Shown: positions 52,976 to 62,641, numbered from the stretch's first letter. The stretch: DNA of 64,000 nt from Metasolibacillus meyeri (GCF_003049505.1 NZ_PYWN01000023.1:1-64000); one strand, 5' to 3'. Numbers and translations are program-made. The notes: generated by a model not told the origin, from the sequence alone.

Positions 52976-54818
52976 TTTAGCATTGAAAAATATGCGCCGC
53001 AATATGAAGAGTTATGCGCTATATTTCGGTTCGGTATTATTTAGCATTGTCATTTATTTTACGTTCGTCACATTGAAATATAGCGATGATATTAGCGCGT
53101 TAGCAGATTCATCGATGAAGGTACAAGGTATTATGAGTGCATCATCTGTCGTACTATTGATTTTTGTTGCACTATTTATTGTTTATGCGAATTCGTTTTT
53201 TATTAAAAAGCGCAAAAAGGAAGTAGGCTTATATTCACTGTTAGGTGTGCGTAAAAAGCAAATAGGCTTCCTCTTATTTTTTGAAAATATTGTGCTCGGC
53301 ATTTTATCGTTAGCTATGGGTATTGTGCTTGGCTTCCTATTATCAAAGGGCTTACTGACAATATTAGTACGCTTAATGGGGCTCGATGCAGTAGCAAGCT
53401 TCACGTTATCAGGTGAAGCCGTGATGAATACGACGATTGTGTTTATGATTGTATTTTTATTTACATCATTACAAGGCTACCGTGTTATTTATCAATTTAA
53501 GCTAATCGAATTATTCCATGCGGATAAAAAAGGGGAAAACTTACCACGAGCGAAATGGTTGGCAACAATTGCAGGGATTGCTTTACTAATATTCGGCTAC
53601 TGGTTGGCATTACAAGATTTAATGACATCGAAAATGTGGGCTATGCTCGGTATATCAACACCGATTGTCATTATTATCGCAACGGTTACTGGAACGTATT
53701 TATTATTCCACAGTGTATTAGTATTTGTGTTAACAAAGCTAAAAAATAACGAGCGCTGGGCATGGCGAGGGTTAAATTTATTAAGCGTTTCACAAATTTT
53801 ATACCGCATTCGTGGCAATGCGAAAACATTGACGACAATCGCCGTCTTAAGTGCAACGACAATCACAGCGGGTGGTGCAGTGTATGGGCTGTATTACAAT
53901 GCTGGTGCGCAAACACATCATTATTTGCCAAACACGTTCATGTGGAAGGGCGAGCCAGCTACTATTCCATCACAAGATGTTTTATACAATGAAGCAATTC
54001 ATGTAAAACAGGCGGAGCTAGACATCGATGGACGCATTTACAGCTATACATTTATTGATAACGATACGTACAACAAGCTTGCAGAGCTACAAAAGCGTGA
54101 ACAATTAACAGTACAAAATAGTGAAGCAATCATGCTAGACCCATATTATGATGAACGCTTTTCATTAGACTATACAGGGCAACAATTGAGTATTAGCAAT
54201 ACAGTGTTAAACGTAAAAGATTTTCAAGCGGAAAGTATTTTTAATGCAGATATTGTAGGACAAGTCATCATTGTTTCTGAAGCAGATTATCAAGCATTAG
54301 AAGCTGAAGCAAGTGTCTATCAATTAGTAGGCATGGACAATGATAAAAAGCAAGTAGCGGTTTCTGACAGATTACAGCAAGAGCTAGGGGATACGCATTT
54401 ATCAAGCTTCCCAGCAAGCTATAAATCATCTATTGAAGGCCTAGGCTCATTATTATTTGTCGGTAGCTTTTTAGGCTTAGTATTTTTAGTCGCAACAGGC
54501 AGTATTATTTACTTCAAAATTATGACGGAAGCTGAGGAAGATCGAGGGAAATATGAGATTTTGCATAAAATCGGTGTAGGTCAAAAGGAAATGAAAAAAA
54601 CAGTTCGCCTGCAAATCGGCTTTATTTTTGCAGCACCGTTAGTCATGGGCATTATGCATAGCGCCTTCGCACTAAGCGCATTTTCTGGCTTGATTGGCGC
54701 AAATATTACAGTACCTGTCATCATATGGATGGGGGTTTATGTAGGGGTTTACGCAATCATTGGGTGCCTGGCACTCAAACAATTCTCACACAATTTACAA
54801 TGGAGGCATACAAAATGA
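52962..54818 (+). CDS. Bce-type FtsX-family ABC transporter permease
   Basis: A 618-residue permease with ten predicted membrane segments and a large extracellular domain between helices 7 and 8 (residues about 315-500), the ligand-interacting part in BceB-type permeases. It begins MTLFDLALKNMRRNMKSYALYF, typical of the group. The final residues (GCLALKQFSHNLQWRHTK) are encoded by a dispersed GTGCC-GGCAC element, so the native C-terminus has been replaced or extended. The stop shares ATGA with the next gene. Confidence 0.9.
   Translation: MTLFDLALKNMRRNMKSYALYFGSVLFSIVIYFTFVTLKYSDDISALADSSMKVQGIMSASSVVLLIFVALFIVYANSFFIKKRKKEVGLYSLLGVRKKQIGFLLFFENIVLGILSLAMGIVLGFLLSKGLLTILVRLMGLDAVASFTLSGEAVMNTTIVFMIVFLFTSLQGYRVIYQFKLIELFHADKKGENLPRAKWLATIAGIALLIFGYWLALQDLMTSKMWAMLGISTPIVIIIATVTGTYLLFHSVLVFVLTKLKNNERWAWRGLNLLSVSQILYRIRGNAKTLTTIAVLSATTITAGGAVYGLYYNAGAQTHHYLPNTFMWKGEPATIPSQDVLYNEAIHVKQAELDIDGRIYSYTFIDNDTYNKLAELQKREQLTVQNSEAIMLDPYYDERFSLDYTGQQLSISNTVLNVKDFQAESIFNADIVGQVIIVSEADYQALEAEASVYQLVGMDNDKKQVAVSDRLQQELGDTHLSSFPASYKSSIEGLGSLLFVGSFLGLVFLVATGSIIYFKIMTEAEEDRGKYEILHKIGVGQKEMKKTVRLQIGFIFAAPLVMGIMHSAFALSAFSGLIGANITVPVIIWMGVYVGVYAIIGCLALKQFSHNLQWRHTK
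54764..54797 (+). repeat. GTGCC-GGCAC dispersed element, copy 3
   Basis: GTGCCTGGCACTCAAACAAT followed by TCTCACACAATTTA, wholly inside the last codons of the ABC permease gene and just upstream of the YxeA-type ribosome site. Confidence 0.85.
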
Positions 54819-55183
54819 AGAAAGTATTTATTGGGTTGACATCGCTAGTCGTGCTAGTAATTGCAGCACTTGTTATTGTTGCAACAGTTGATTTTAATCG
54901 TTTAGGAAAAGATTCCGTATATGTACAAATTACAGCGGATGGGGAAGTGGAGAAGTTCACAACATCAAATGGCGAAGTAATAGCATCGTATTGGTACAAA
55001 CAGCCTGCTTATAAGGAAAATGGCGAGGCAATTGATGTGGAGTTTTCAGCGAGTAAAAACTTGCGTCATGATGCATATTTGAAACTTTATGTGAAAAACG
55101 GCAATGAAGTGACGTCGTATGATGAAGTGTCCTCTGATGAGTTGCCTGAGAAAGTGAAAGAGCAATTGGGCGTTCAAAAGTAA
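54815..55183 (+). CDS. YxeA-family (DUF1093) exported protein
   Basis: A 122-residue protein with one N-terminal hydrophobic helix (residues about 5-24, an uncleaved signal or anchor) and a small beta-rich domain with YVQITADGEV and NGEVIASYWYKQPAY, the pattern of the YxeA family. These genes often follow Bce-type transporters and are induced with them. ATG 54815 follows GGAGG and overlaps the permease stop. Confidence 0.85.
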   Translation: MKKVFIGLTSLVVLVIAALVIVATVDFNRLGKDSVYVQITADGEVEKFTTSNGEVIASYWYKQPAYKENGEAIDVEFSASKNLRHDAYLKLYVKNGNEVTSYDEVSSDELPEKVKEQLGVQK

Positions 55184-55232
55184 TGGTTAGCAGGTAAATC
55201 CACCCGATTTATTGTCGGCTTCACCTGCAAAT

Positions 55233-55275
55233 ATGAAAAGCGCAAGAAATCACCCAAGATTTCTTGCGCCTTCTT
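55233..55275. terminator. Bidirectional terminator between converging operons
   Basis: GCGCAAGAAATC pairs with GATTTCTTGCGC around ACCCAA, with T-rich exits. It separates the plus-strand transporter operon from the minus-strand kinase gene. Confidence 0.9.
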
Positions 55276-56649
55276 TTATAGTCGAACAATGATAGTTGTA
55301 CCAACACCAATCTCGCTCACTAATTCTACCTCACCACCATGCGCTTGAATGACATCGCGAGCAATGGCCATTCCGAGACCTGTTCCTTTAATATTTCTGG
55401 TATTTGTCCCGCGATAATAGCGCTCAAAAACTTGTGGCAAGTCAGCCTCTGCGATCCCCTTACCGTTATCGCTTATAGTAATCACAGTAACTTCGTTCAT
55501 TTCCTCAATAGAAATGTCCAGTGTCACATTTCCCTCATTATGCACAAGTGCGTTATAGATGAAATTGAGCAATGCTCGTTTCATTAAATGTGTATCGATG
55601 CTTTTTGTTAACTTGTCGAATTGGCTATTAAACGTAATCTCGCTTCCGCTAAATGTAGTGTCATTTAGGACATCGATGACAAGCTCACGAACAAATGAAA
55701 CGATATTTGTATCTACCAGTTGCAAAGGCATCTCCTGTTGGCGCAGGCGCATCGTTAATGTAAAATCATCAAGCAGTTCCCGCATATAAACTGATTTTTT
55801 CTCAATAATTTCTGCATAATCGCTCTGCTCCTGTGTGGAAACATCCCCTTGCAATAGCTCTGCATAGCCTTGAATCGCAGCAAGTGGCGTTTTCATATCA
55901 TGGGAAACATTGCTGATCCATTCATTGCGCATTTGCTCAAGCTTATGTCGCTCTTCCTCCTGCAATTTTAAGCTTTCCGCTACATCGTCTAAATTGTGAA
56001 AAATGGAACGATAAAGTCCTTTGCTACGTTTAGAATCAACCGCAAAGTTGCGATTTTTCAACATGCGAATACGCTCAATCATACGGTAAATCGGCTTCGC
56101 CAAAAAGGAGCTGAAAATAAAGCCAATAATGATTGCAATAACAATATCGACAATGATTATAATAAGCGCAAACTGTGCAATAAATTGTGTGATTGAGCTA
56201 GTATTCGAAGTGATAATAATTTTGGATAAACTGGCATCTTGAATCCCGACTAAATATGTAACGCCATTATGTTCTGCCACTAAAGTAGTTGTCTGGTTTT
56301 TATCTCGGTATTTATAGGCCTGAATCAACTCGATCGGTGTGTAATGTTGTGGTGCAGCTGCTGGTGCAAGTGCATGCCCAATTACATTTCCATTATCATC
56401 TAAAAATTGCAGCCAAGCATTGCGCTCTTGTAATGCTGCAATTCCTTCATCCGAAATCTGGGGCTCCTCATCTATTTTTGCTATATAGCGTGCGAGCGAG
56501 CGGGTAAAATCTGTCGCGGAAGTAGGTCGATCCTCGTTAGATATATGATACACATAAAGTACAATGGAAATAATCCCATTAACTAAAATCACACAAAATA
56601 CCGTGCAAATAATGGCCATTAAAAAGCGACCGGTTAGCTTCCATCTCAT
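55276..56649 (-). CDS. Sensor histidine kinase
   Basis: A 457-residue kinase with two membrane helices (about residues 9-33 and 160-185) enclosing an extracellular domain of about 125 residues, then a HAMP-like linker, the HisKA domain with SNVSHDMKTPLAAIQGY (phospho-His near 252) and HATPase_c with N, G1 and G2 boxes (DNGKGIAEADLPQVF; GTGLGMAIA). Bce-type kinases are short and lack such a sensor domain, so this is a conventional sensor. It lies twelve bases behind its response regulator. Confidence 0.92.
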   Translation of the reverse strand: MRWKLTGRFLMAIICTVFCVILVNGIISIVLYVYHISNEDRPTSATDFTRSLARYIAKIDEEPQISDEGIAALQERNAWLQFLDDNGNVIGHALAPAAAPQHYTPIELIQAYKYRDKNQTTTLVAEHNGVTYLVGIQDASLSKIIITSNTSSITQFIAQFALIIIIVDIVIAIIIGFIFSSFLAKPIYRMIERIRMLKNRNFAVDSKRSKGLYRSIFHNLDDVAESLKLQEEERHKLEQMRNEWISNVSHDMKTPLAAIQGYAELLQGDVSTQEQSDYAEIIEKKSVYMRELLDDFTLTMRLRQQEMPLQLVDTNIVSFVRELVIDVLNDTTFSGSEITFNSQFDKLTKSIDTHLMKRALLNFIYNALVHNEGNVTLDISIEEMNEVTVITISDNGKGIAEADLPQVFERYYRGTNTRNIKGTGLGMAIARDVIQAHGGEVELVSEIGVGTTIIVRL

Positions 56650-56660
56650 AGCGCCTCTCC

Positions 56661-57362
56661 TTATTTCGCCGTAAAGCGATAACCTAAGCCTTTAACTGTC
56701 GTAATATAAACAGGGCTAGAAGGGTTATCCTCAATTTTTTCGCGTAGACGGCGAATATGCACCATTAACGTATTATCCGCACCGAAAAAATCCTCCCCCC
56801 ATACTTGTTGAAACAATGTTTCTTTACTTAAAATGCGGTTCGGATTGCGTAAAAAGCAAGCCATTAAGCCAACTTCCTTTGCTGTTAAATCAAGTGCTGT
56901 GCCAGCTTTATATACTTCTGTTTCATCCTCGTTAATCGCAAAAGTGCCCGACTGTGTCAAAGAAGTTGTAGGTGCGTCAGTCTGTGTTTGATAGCCAGCA
57001 CGACGCAGCTGTGCTTTGACGCGATAGGCAACCTCCTTTGGGCTAAATGGCTTTGTAATATAATCGTCTCCTCCAATTGCCAGCCCAAGTAATTTATCAA
57101 TTTCATCGGATTTCGCTGATAAAAATAAAATAGGTATATGCGACACTTCGCGTATTTTTTTACACAAATCATAGCCTTCTCCATCTGGTAGCATAATGTC
57201 GACTAATGCGATATTTGGTGAATGCTGTTGAAATACTTTCCAACCCTCCGCCACAGAGCCAGCGCTCACAATATTTGAAAATCCCTCTTTTTGCAAAGTA
57301 GTTGTTAGTAAATTTCGTAAATCCGTCTCATCATCTATAATTAAAATACACGGCTGTTCCAT
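56661..57362 (-). CDS. OmpR-family response regulator
   Basis: A 233-residue regulator: receiver domain with acidic pair (IDDE), phosphoacceptor Asp55 (LVDIMLPDGEGY) and Lys in TKPF, followed by a C-terminal winged helix DNA-binding domain (ADNTLMVHIRRLREKIE). It works with the kinase encoded next. GAGAGGTG precedes the ATG. The gap to the protease gene upstream is only 33 bases, without a terminator, so protease, regulator and kinase may share a transcript. Confidence 0.94.
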   Translation of the reverse strand: MEQPCILIIDDETDLRNLLTTTLQKEGFSNIVSAGSVAEGWKVFQQHSPNIALVDIMLPDGEGYDLCKKIREVSHIPILFLSAKSDEIDKLLGLAIGGDDYITKPFSPKEVAYRVKAQLRRAGYQTQTDAPTTSLTQSGTFAINEDETEVYKAGTALDLTAKEVGLMACFLRNPNRILSKETLFQQVWGEDFFGADNTLMVHIRRLREKIEDNPSSPVYITTVKGLGYRFTAK

Positions 57363-57395
57363 ACAAGCACCTCTCTCATCAATAACGATTACCTT

Positions 57396-59396
57396 TTACT
57401 TTAATCTTTTCAGTAATTGCTCTTTATCTTTTCCATTCGGTAATTCCTGTACAAGCTTCATTGCTAGTTCGCGATTTGCCTGCGTTTTATTCTTTTCGTA
57501 ATTCGTGACACGCGTTGTTGCCTTTGCTACATTATTATTGACTGTTTTTTGAATTCTTTTTTCTAGCTGTTCACGCTGTTTCTCATCGAATACGGCTTGA
57601 ATTGCTTGCGCTGCATGATTGTAGTTTTTCAACGTTTGAGCTTTTTCATAGGTCACAATGTTTGCTGTAGCTTGCTTTACTGTAGTTTGTATAAGCTTAT
57701 CGAATTTTTCTAGTAACTCGGTTTTAATTGAAGAATCAGGTAAGTTTGTAATCGCAAATTGAGCGTACTGATAATGATCTTTTGTTGGTTTTTGTTCATA
57801 TTGTACCAAACTTTGGATGGCTCTTTGTGCAAACTGGTACAATGCTTCATTTAATACGACTTCAAGCTCTTGCTTTGCTTCTAATGTTGGTAGCTTTTTC
57901 AACTCTGCCTCTGCTTTTCTATAATTATAAACAGTTTTGTTTTTGCTAAATATAGTGACGGCATTTATAGCTGGCTCTAACAATGTTGCGATAATTGCAT
58001 TGATGTCCTTTTGCTTCTGAGCTTTTACATCGGCTGAAGCAATCTTTGCTAATTGCTCTGTCAATTGAATAATGCGCTGTTCTGTAGGATTTTTTGCAAA
58101 GTCTAATAATAATTGATTGATTTCTTTAATGAGCGTTTGCTGTGTTTTATGCCATTCGTTTTTTACTGCTAATTTTTCAATTGTATTTGGCATTGTAGTG
58201 ATTTTTTCGCTTAGTATTTCTGTAGATAACTTGCTATTTAACAGGTCATCAACAACCTGGCGATTTGGGAGTTGAAATTTAGGAAGTCCATATCCATACA
58301 GGGCGTCAAATCCTGCATCTCCTAAATCTTCTGCAATGTAACGCAAGCCTTCACGCAATTCCGTCGCTGTTGCATAAGGGTATTGCTCCATCAGTAGTGC
58401 GAGCAAGCCTGTAATATGAGGTGCGGCCATAGAAGTACCATTGTACGTTGCATATTGACCATTTAAATACGTGCTATAAATCTCTTCACCAGGTGCTGCA
58501 AAATCATTCGTATTACCTGTCCCACTAAATGATGAACGCTTGAAATGACGATTAATCGCTACAACAGAGATGACTTCTTCATGACGTGCAGGATAATTAA
58601 TTGTATTACCTGTACCAGCGTCATTTCCTTCATTGCCACTTGCCGCTACGATTATTATGCCATGTTCTGCCGCCTTTTTAATCCCTTCATGTAAAGATTG
58701 CGCATACTCTAAATCACCGAAGCTTAAATTAATAATGTCCATTTGATTATCGATGGCCCAATCAATTGCCTGCAGTACAGTCTCAACATCTCCCATGCCA
58801 TTCCCTTTAATCGCTTTTACAGCATAAACTGCTGCATTTGGCGCAATTCCTGCTACGCCGCTACCATTATGTTTTCCTGCAATAATTCCTGCAACATGTG
58901 TGCCATGTCCATGGTCATCATCATAGCTATTTCCGACAAAGGATATACCTCCCGCAATTGTTAGGTCTGAATGATTTGCTACCCCTGAATCAATAATAGC
59001 AATTTTCACACCGTTTCCCCTATACCCATGATTCCAGCCATTATGTACATTCATCGCTGTTATATTCCAACGCTCCAACTCAGGAGAAGATACATTCGCT
59101 ACTTGAAATTGATGTTGGATGGTAAAGGATTGGTTTTCTTCGTAAAATTCAATATGACCTTCATTTCTTAAAGCTTGTAATCGCTCATCTGATATTTTAA
59201 TCGCCATCATCGGCAAATGCTCATATTCTTCTATTATAGCTTCTGCATATTGACTAATAATAATTTTACTAGTATCTGAATGATATTTAACGATTATTCT
59301 TTTTTCTGTATCTACTAAAGAAGCTTCGACTGAAGATAATGGATTCCAAATTATTAAAGCTAGCAATAGCATTCCTGTAAGTAGTATTTTTCTCAT
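57396..59396 (-). CDS. Secreted subtilisin-like (S8) protease with helical C-terminal extension
   Basis: A 666-residue exported protease. Signal peptide at 1-25 (MRKILLTGMLLLALII...SSVEA), a short propeptide-like part, then a catalytic domain with Asp136 (IAIIDSGVA), His164 (HGHGTHVAGI), oxyanion Asn255 (AASGNEG) and Ser322 (YNGTSMAAPH). The last 270 residues are helical, rich in Lys, Glu and Gln, and contain loosely repeated VTNYEKNKT/VQYEQKPTKD segments that may bind the cell wall. GAGGAGTG precedes the ATG. Placed upstream of a two-component system on the same strand. Confidence 0.92.
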   Translation of the reverse strand: MRKILLTGMLLLALIIWNPLSSVEASLVDTEKRIIVKYHSDTSKIIISQYAEAIIEEYEHLPMMAIKISDERLQALRNEGHIEFYEENQSFTIQHQFQVANVSSPELERWNITAMNVHNGWNHGYRGNGVKIAIIDSGVANHSDLTIAGGISFVGNSYDDDHGHGTHVAGIIAGKHNGSGVAGIAPNAAVYAVKAIKGNGMGDVETVLQAIDWAIDNQMDIINLSFGDLEYAQSLHEGIKKAAEHGIIIVAASGNEGNDAGTGNTINYPARHEEVISVVAINRHFKRSSFSGTGNTNDFAAPGEEIYSTYLNGQYATYNGTSMAAPHITGLLALLMEQYPYATATELREGLRYIAEDLGDAGFDALYGYGLPKFQLPNRQVVDDLLNSKLSTEILSEKITTMPNTIEKLAVKNEWHKTQQTLIKEINQLLLDFAKNPTEQRIIQLTEQLAKIASADVKAQKQKDINAIIATLLEPAINAVTIFSKNKTVYNYRKAEAELKKLPTLEAKQELEVVLNEALYQFAQRAIQSLVQYEQKPTKDHYQYAQFAITNLPDSSIKTELLEKFDKLIQTTVKQATANIVTYEKAQTLKNYNHAAQAIQAVFDEKQREQLEKRIQKTVNNNVAKATTRVTNYEKNKTQANRELAMKLVQELPNGKDKEQLLKRLK

Positions 59397-59436
59397 ATTT
59401 CCACTCCTCTAATTTCCTTTATTTTAATCTCGTATT

Positions 59437-59475
59437 AACAGCCTACAAAAAAACGATTGGTAGGTTCACTTTATT
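59437..59475 (+). repeat. 39-bp dispersed repeat, copy 2
   Basis: Counterpart of 28125-28163, with CCTAC and GTAGG arms able to pair. It lies in the leader of the protease gene on the minus strand. Confidence 0.6.
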
Positions 59476-59479
59476 ATCA

Positions 59480-59529
59480 ATTATGCTAAGGCGTCATTGA
59501 TTCGTCAAATTTACAGAATATTTGACGAA
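59480..59529. promoter_or_regulatory. Protease promoter with a perfect 10-bp inverted repeat
   Basis: TTCGTCAAAT (59501-59510) and ATTTGACGAA (59520-59529) are exact complements with a nine-base spacer. On the minus strand TTGACG (59508-59503) is the -35 and CATAAT (59485-59480) the -10, spaced by seventeen bases. A dimeric regulator bound to the repeat would cover the -35. It may also act on the divergent acetamidase gene. The rest of 59397-59739 holds no gene. Confidence 0.7.
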
Positions 59530-59739
59530 ATATGCATAAATGCTTGTACTATAATTTTCCACTCGTTAAACTAGTAGTGTATAGTAATTATGCTTCGGCT
59601 AACTCTTGTCCAAACTTTTTCAAGAGAGTTTGAAAAAACTGTGACAACAGCCAAATTAAATGTAGATAAAGGAGCTATTTTGCAACCTGTTGAGGTAGGA
59701 GTTTTCTATTGAATCAAAATAAAAAGGATGGTGGCTTTC

Positions 59740-61077
59740 ATGACGAATGAACAATCAATCGAACAAGAGCAAACCGAAACGATTAAGGCAGTAGAAACAC
59801 TTTTCGTGAACGAATTTACAAATGGTGTATTAGATCCAAATCAACCGATGCTTGGCCCGTTGCGAGACGGCGGTACGATTATTGCCAATACAGCACCAGG
59901 TTGCTGGGGGCCAATGCTAACACCTGAAATACGAGGCGGACATGAAGTAACAAAACCAGTATACATAGAGGGCGCTGAAATTGGGGATGCACTTGTTATT
60001 AAAATTAAATCGATTCAAGTCACATCTATTGCGACCGCATCGGGTACAGATGAAGCGTTAACAGACCGTTTTATAGGTGACCCATTTGTAAAAGTAAAGT
60101 GCCCGGGTTGTGGTAAATTACATCCGCAAACGAAGGTACAGGGGATTGGAAAGCAGGCAATTCGCTGTGCAATTTGTGATACAGAAACAGCACCATTTGC
60201 ATTGACGCATGGCTATACGATGGCATTGCATCATAATGAAAAGCTCGGTGTAACGGTTGGTAAGGAAGGCGCACGAAAAATTGCATTAGAGGCGAATCAT
60301 TATATGCGCATACCTGAAAATTCAAAGCAAAATCCCGCTGTTAGCCTTGCTCCATCTGATTTAGTTGGGGTAATAGCGAGAATGCGTCCGTTTCTAGGTC
60401 AACTAGGGACAGTACCATCAAAGGCGTTACCAGATTCACATAATGCAGGAGATTTTGGCGCTGCTTTAATTGGTGCACCACATGAGTTTATTGTAACGGC
60501 AGAGGAGTTAACGAAGCATAAAACGGATGGTCATATGGATATTAACCGTGTGCGCCAAGGCGCTACAATTATTTGCCCTGTGAAAGTAGAGGGGGGCGGT
60601 ATTTACATCGGGGATATGCATGCGATGCAGGGTGACGGTGAGATTGCGGGACATACAACAGATGTATCAGGTATTGTACAGCTACAAGTAAGCGTATTGA
60701 AAAAGATAGAGATTGATGGTCCCATTATTTTGCCAAATATAGAGGACTTACCATATACTGCGAAGCCATTTACAAAAGAGGAGAAGCGTTTAGCGCGTGA
60801 GTTAGCTGAAGAATATGGTTTAAAGCAGCTAGAAGAGGCATTTCCGATTTCTGTTGTAGGAACTGGCATCGACTTAAATATAGCAACAGAAAACGCAGTG
60901 GAACGCGCGGCCACTTTACTCAATCTCTCAACTGAAGAAGTGAAAAATCGCATTACTTTAACTGGCGGCATTGAAATTGGTCGTCTGCCAGGTGTGGTAA
61001 CAGCGACATGCCAAGTGCCGAAGACATTGTTAAAGCAAGCAAAAATATATAAATCAGTGAAACAGCAATATGACTAA
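59740..61077 (+). CDS. Acetamidase/formamidase family protein
   Basis: A 445-residue amidohydrolase of the FmdA/AmdA family, recognised by GPMLTPEIRGGHEV near the start, SHNAGDFGAALIGAPHEF (about 242-260) and GGGIYIGDMHAMQGDGEIAGH (about 285-305), a conserved metal- and substrate-binding segment. A four-cysteine insertion (KCPGCG...RCAICD, about residues 113-144) looks like a zinc knuckle. It would hydrolyse short amides to ammonia and acid. ATG 59740 follows GGATGGTGG. A terminator follows at 61083-61127. Confidence 0.9.
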   Translation: MTNEQSIEQEQTETIKAVETLFVNEFTNGVLDPNQPMLGPLRDGGTIIANTAPGCWGPMLTPEIRGGHEVTKPVYIEGAEIGDALVIKIKSIQVTSIATASGTDEALTDRFIGDPFVKVKCPGCGKLHPQTKVQGIGKQAIRCAICDTETAPFALTHGYTMALHHNEKLGVTVGKEGARKIALEANHYMRIPENSKQNPAVSLAPSDLVGVIARMRPFLGQLGTVPSKALPDSHNAGDFGAALIGAPHEFIVTAEELTKHKTDGHMDINRVRQGATIICPVKVEGGGIYIGDMHAMQGDGEIAGHTTDVSGIVQLQVSVLKKIEIDGPIILPNIEDLPYTAKPFTKEEKRLARELAEEYGLKQLEEAFPISVVGTGIDLNIATENAVERAATLLNLSTEEVKNRITLTGGIEIGRLPGVVTATCQVPKTLLKQAKIYKSVKQQYD

Positions 61078-61082
61078 GAGGA

Positions 61083-61130
61083 GCTGTCTGGAAAGTGGGC
61101 GAATGTGCCGTTTTCCAGACGGCTTCTTGA
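61083..61130 (+). terminator. Terminator-like hairpin after the acetamidase gene
   Basis: GCTGTCTGGAAA pairs with TTTCCAGACGGC (one wobble), followed by TTCTTGAG. The T-run is poor. Confidence 0.6.
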
Positions 61131-61231
61131 GTTGTTGAGGCTGAAAAAATAGTAATACAAAAAACTACAGCATCCGTACATGACGTTTGATATAGTAGAA
61201 ATAGAATAGCGTGACAACAAGGGGGGAGCAT

Positions 61232-62641
61232 ATGCTGCAAATAGACGAGCAATTGTATAGCATGACAAAAGGGAAAATAGGCGAGCCGTTTATGCATGCT
61301 ATTGCCCAAATGTCGAATAAAACGTCTAGAATTTGGGGTGAGCTCCTTCCAATCGAACGGATTTTAGTAAGTGATGCGCAGGCATTAGCTTTAGTGAAAA
61401 GCTACTGTATCGAAGATGTTGCTGCGTTTTCAAGTGTGGAGCAAGGTGTGAAAAAGGTACTGCAAAATCTTATGCAGCATAATTACGATGCACAATTATT
61501 ACAGTACATGGCGCTGCATCAATTGATTGAAATACAAGGTCTTCTGAGATTTTTAACGGGACTTGACATAACATTACCTGCACAGGAAATTCAACAACTA
61601 GCTGTTCATAAAATAGCAGATAAATGGTTGATCCATCCTATTTGGAGAGAAGATAAAGATTTTTGGTATTTACTCCATGGAAAAAAGCTATACAGCGTAT
61701 TTATGCAAGTAGATATTGTCAGTATACAAAATCCAGCATTGCTTATTTTACATTTACAAAAAGTACTAGCAAACACGATGTCAAAAAATCGTGTTGCCAC
61801 AATCATTCATCAAATTATTCAGCACATAACGCAAAGAAGTAAGCCATCCTATGGATTAAAAAATTTGCACTTAAGCGATGTTATCATTCATTTTACAAGT
61901 GGAACGAGGCATTTTCGCAAGTTAAGAAAGCGCATTGCAAAGATTAAGGCAATGTGGTTTGAAGGAAGATGGGCATTAACGGAAAAGGAGCAGACGTTAC
62001 TTGCTTATATATTACTTGAGGAGGCAGTGCTTCGTAAGGATAGCGAACAAATTTTGGCACAGGGGCTATTTTTAATTGAAGAAGATCGTTTAAATAATCA
62101 TATCGTTGAATTAATGGTTGAATATAATGAGGTGCTCAGAATTATTCCGCCACAGCCTGAAACGATTGTGAAAGCTTATCATAATAATTGTGGGGAATTT
62201 ATTTTTTATTATGTTATAGAAGCGCTTGTGAAAAAGCAGCGTTTTGAACGTGTAATCGCCTTATTAAAAGATTATGAAATTGCGTCATGTACAGAGATTT
62301 ATCAATATATGAGTGGGGTACAGGACAAGGACTTATTACATAAAATGGAGGCTAGCGTGCAAAGAGGGATTGCGCATATTATCGATGGTTCCTTACAAAA
62401 TATTCGTCAGTCTTTAACGAAGTGGCAGGAAGGCTATCCAATGAAAAATGGACCATATGCTGAAATTATTTTAATGACTTCAAAGCATGTGTGTCATATT
62501 TTAAAGTCATTATGGGCAACAGAGCGATTTGAGTTGTTTGAGCGGCTAATCGAAATCTATCGGAAATATTTATTTGTGCCAGCTCATTTTAAACAACTTC
62601 GTGCATTTGTTGCCGCAACCGTTCATTCAAATGACCTTTGA
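61232..62641 (+). CDS. Unrecognised helical protein
   Basis: A 469-residue, almost entirely helical protein with no signal peptide and no membrane segment. Short aromatic patches (WLIHPIWREDKDFWYLLHGKKLY, split around residues 139-160) and repeated hydrophobic heptads suggest a scaffold of stacked helices, but no repeat consensus is clear. I do not recognise a family. ATG 61232 follows GGGGGGAG. Its 3' end overlaps the converging YiiX-like gene by fifteen bases. Confidence 0.72.
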   Translation: MLQIDEQLYSMTKGKIGEPFMHAIAQMSNKTSRIWGELLPIERILVSDAQALALVKSYCIEDVAAFSSVEQGVKKVLQNLMQHNYDAQLLQYMALHQLIEIQGLLRFLTGLDITLPAQEIQQLAVHKIADKWLIHPIWREDKDFWYLLHGKKLYSVFMQVDIVSIQNPALLILHLQKVLANTMSKNRVATIIHQIIQHITQRSKPSYGLKNLHLSDVIIHFTSGTRHFRKLRKRIAKIKAMWFEGRWALTEKEQTLLAYILLEEAVLRKDSEQILAQGLFLIEEDRLNNHIVELMVEYNEVLRIIPPQPETIVKAYHNNCGEFIFYYVIEALVKKQRFERVIALLKDYEIASCTEIYQYMSGVQDKDLLHKMEASVQRGIAHIIDGSLQNIRQSLTKWQEGYPMKNGPYAEIILMTSKHVCHILKSLWATERFELFERLIEIYRKYLFVPAHFKQLRAFVAATVHSNDL

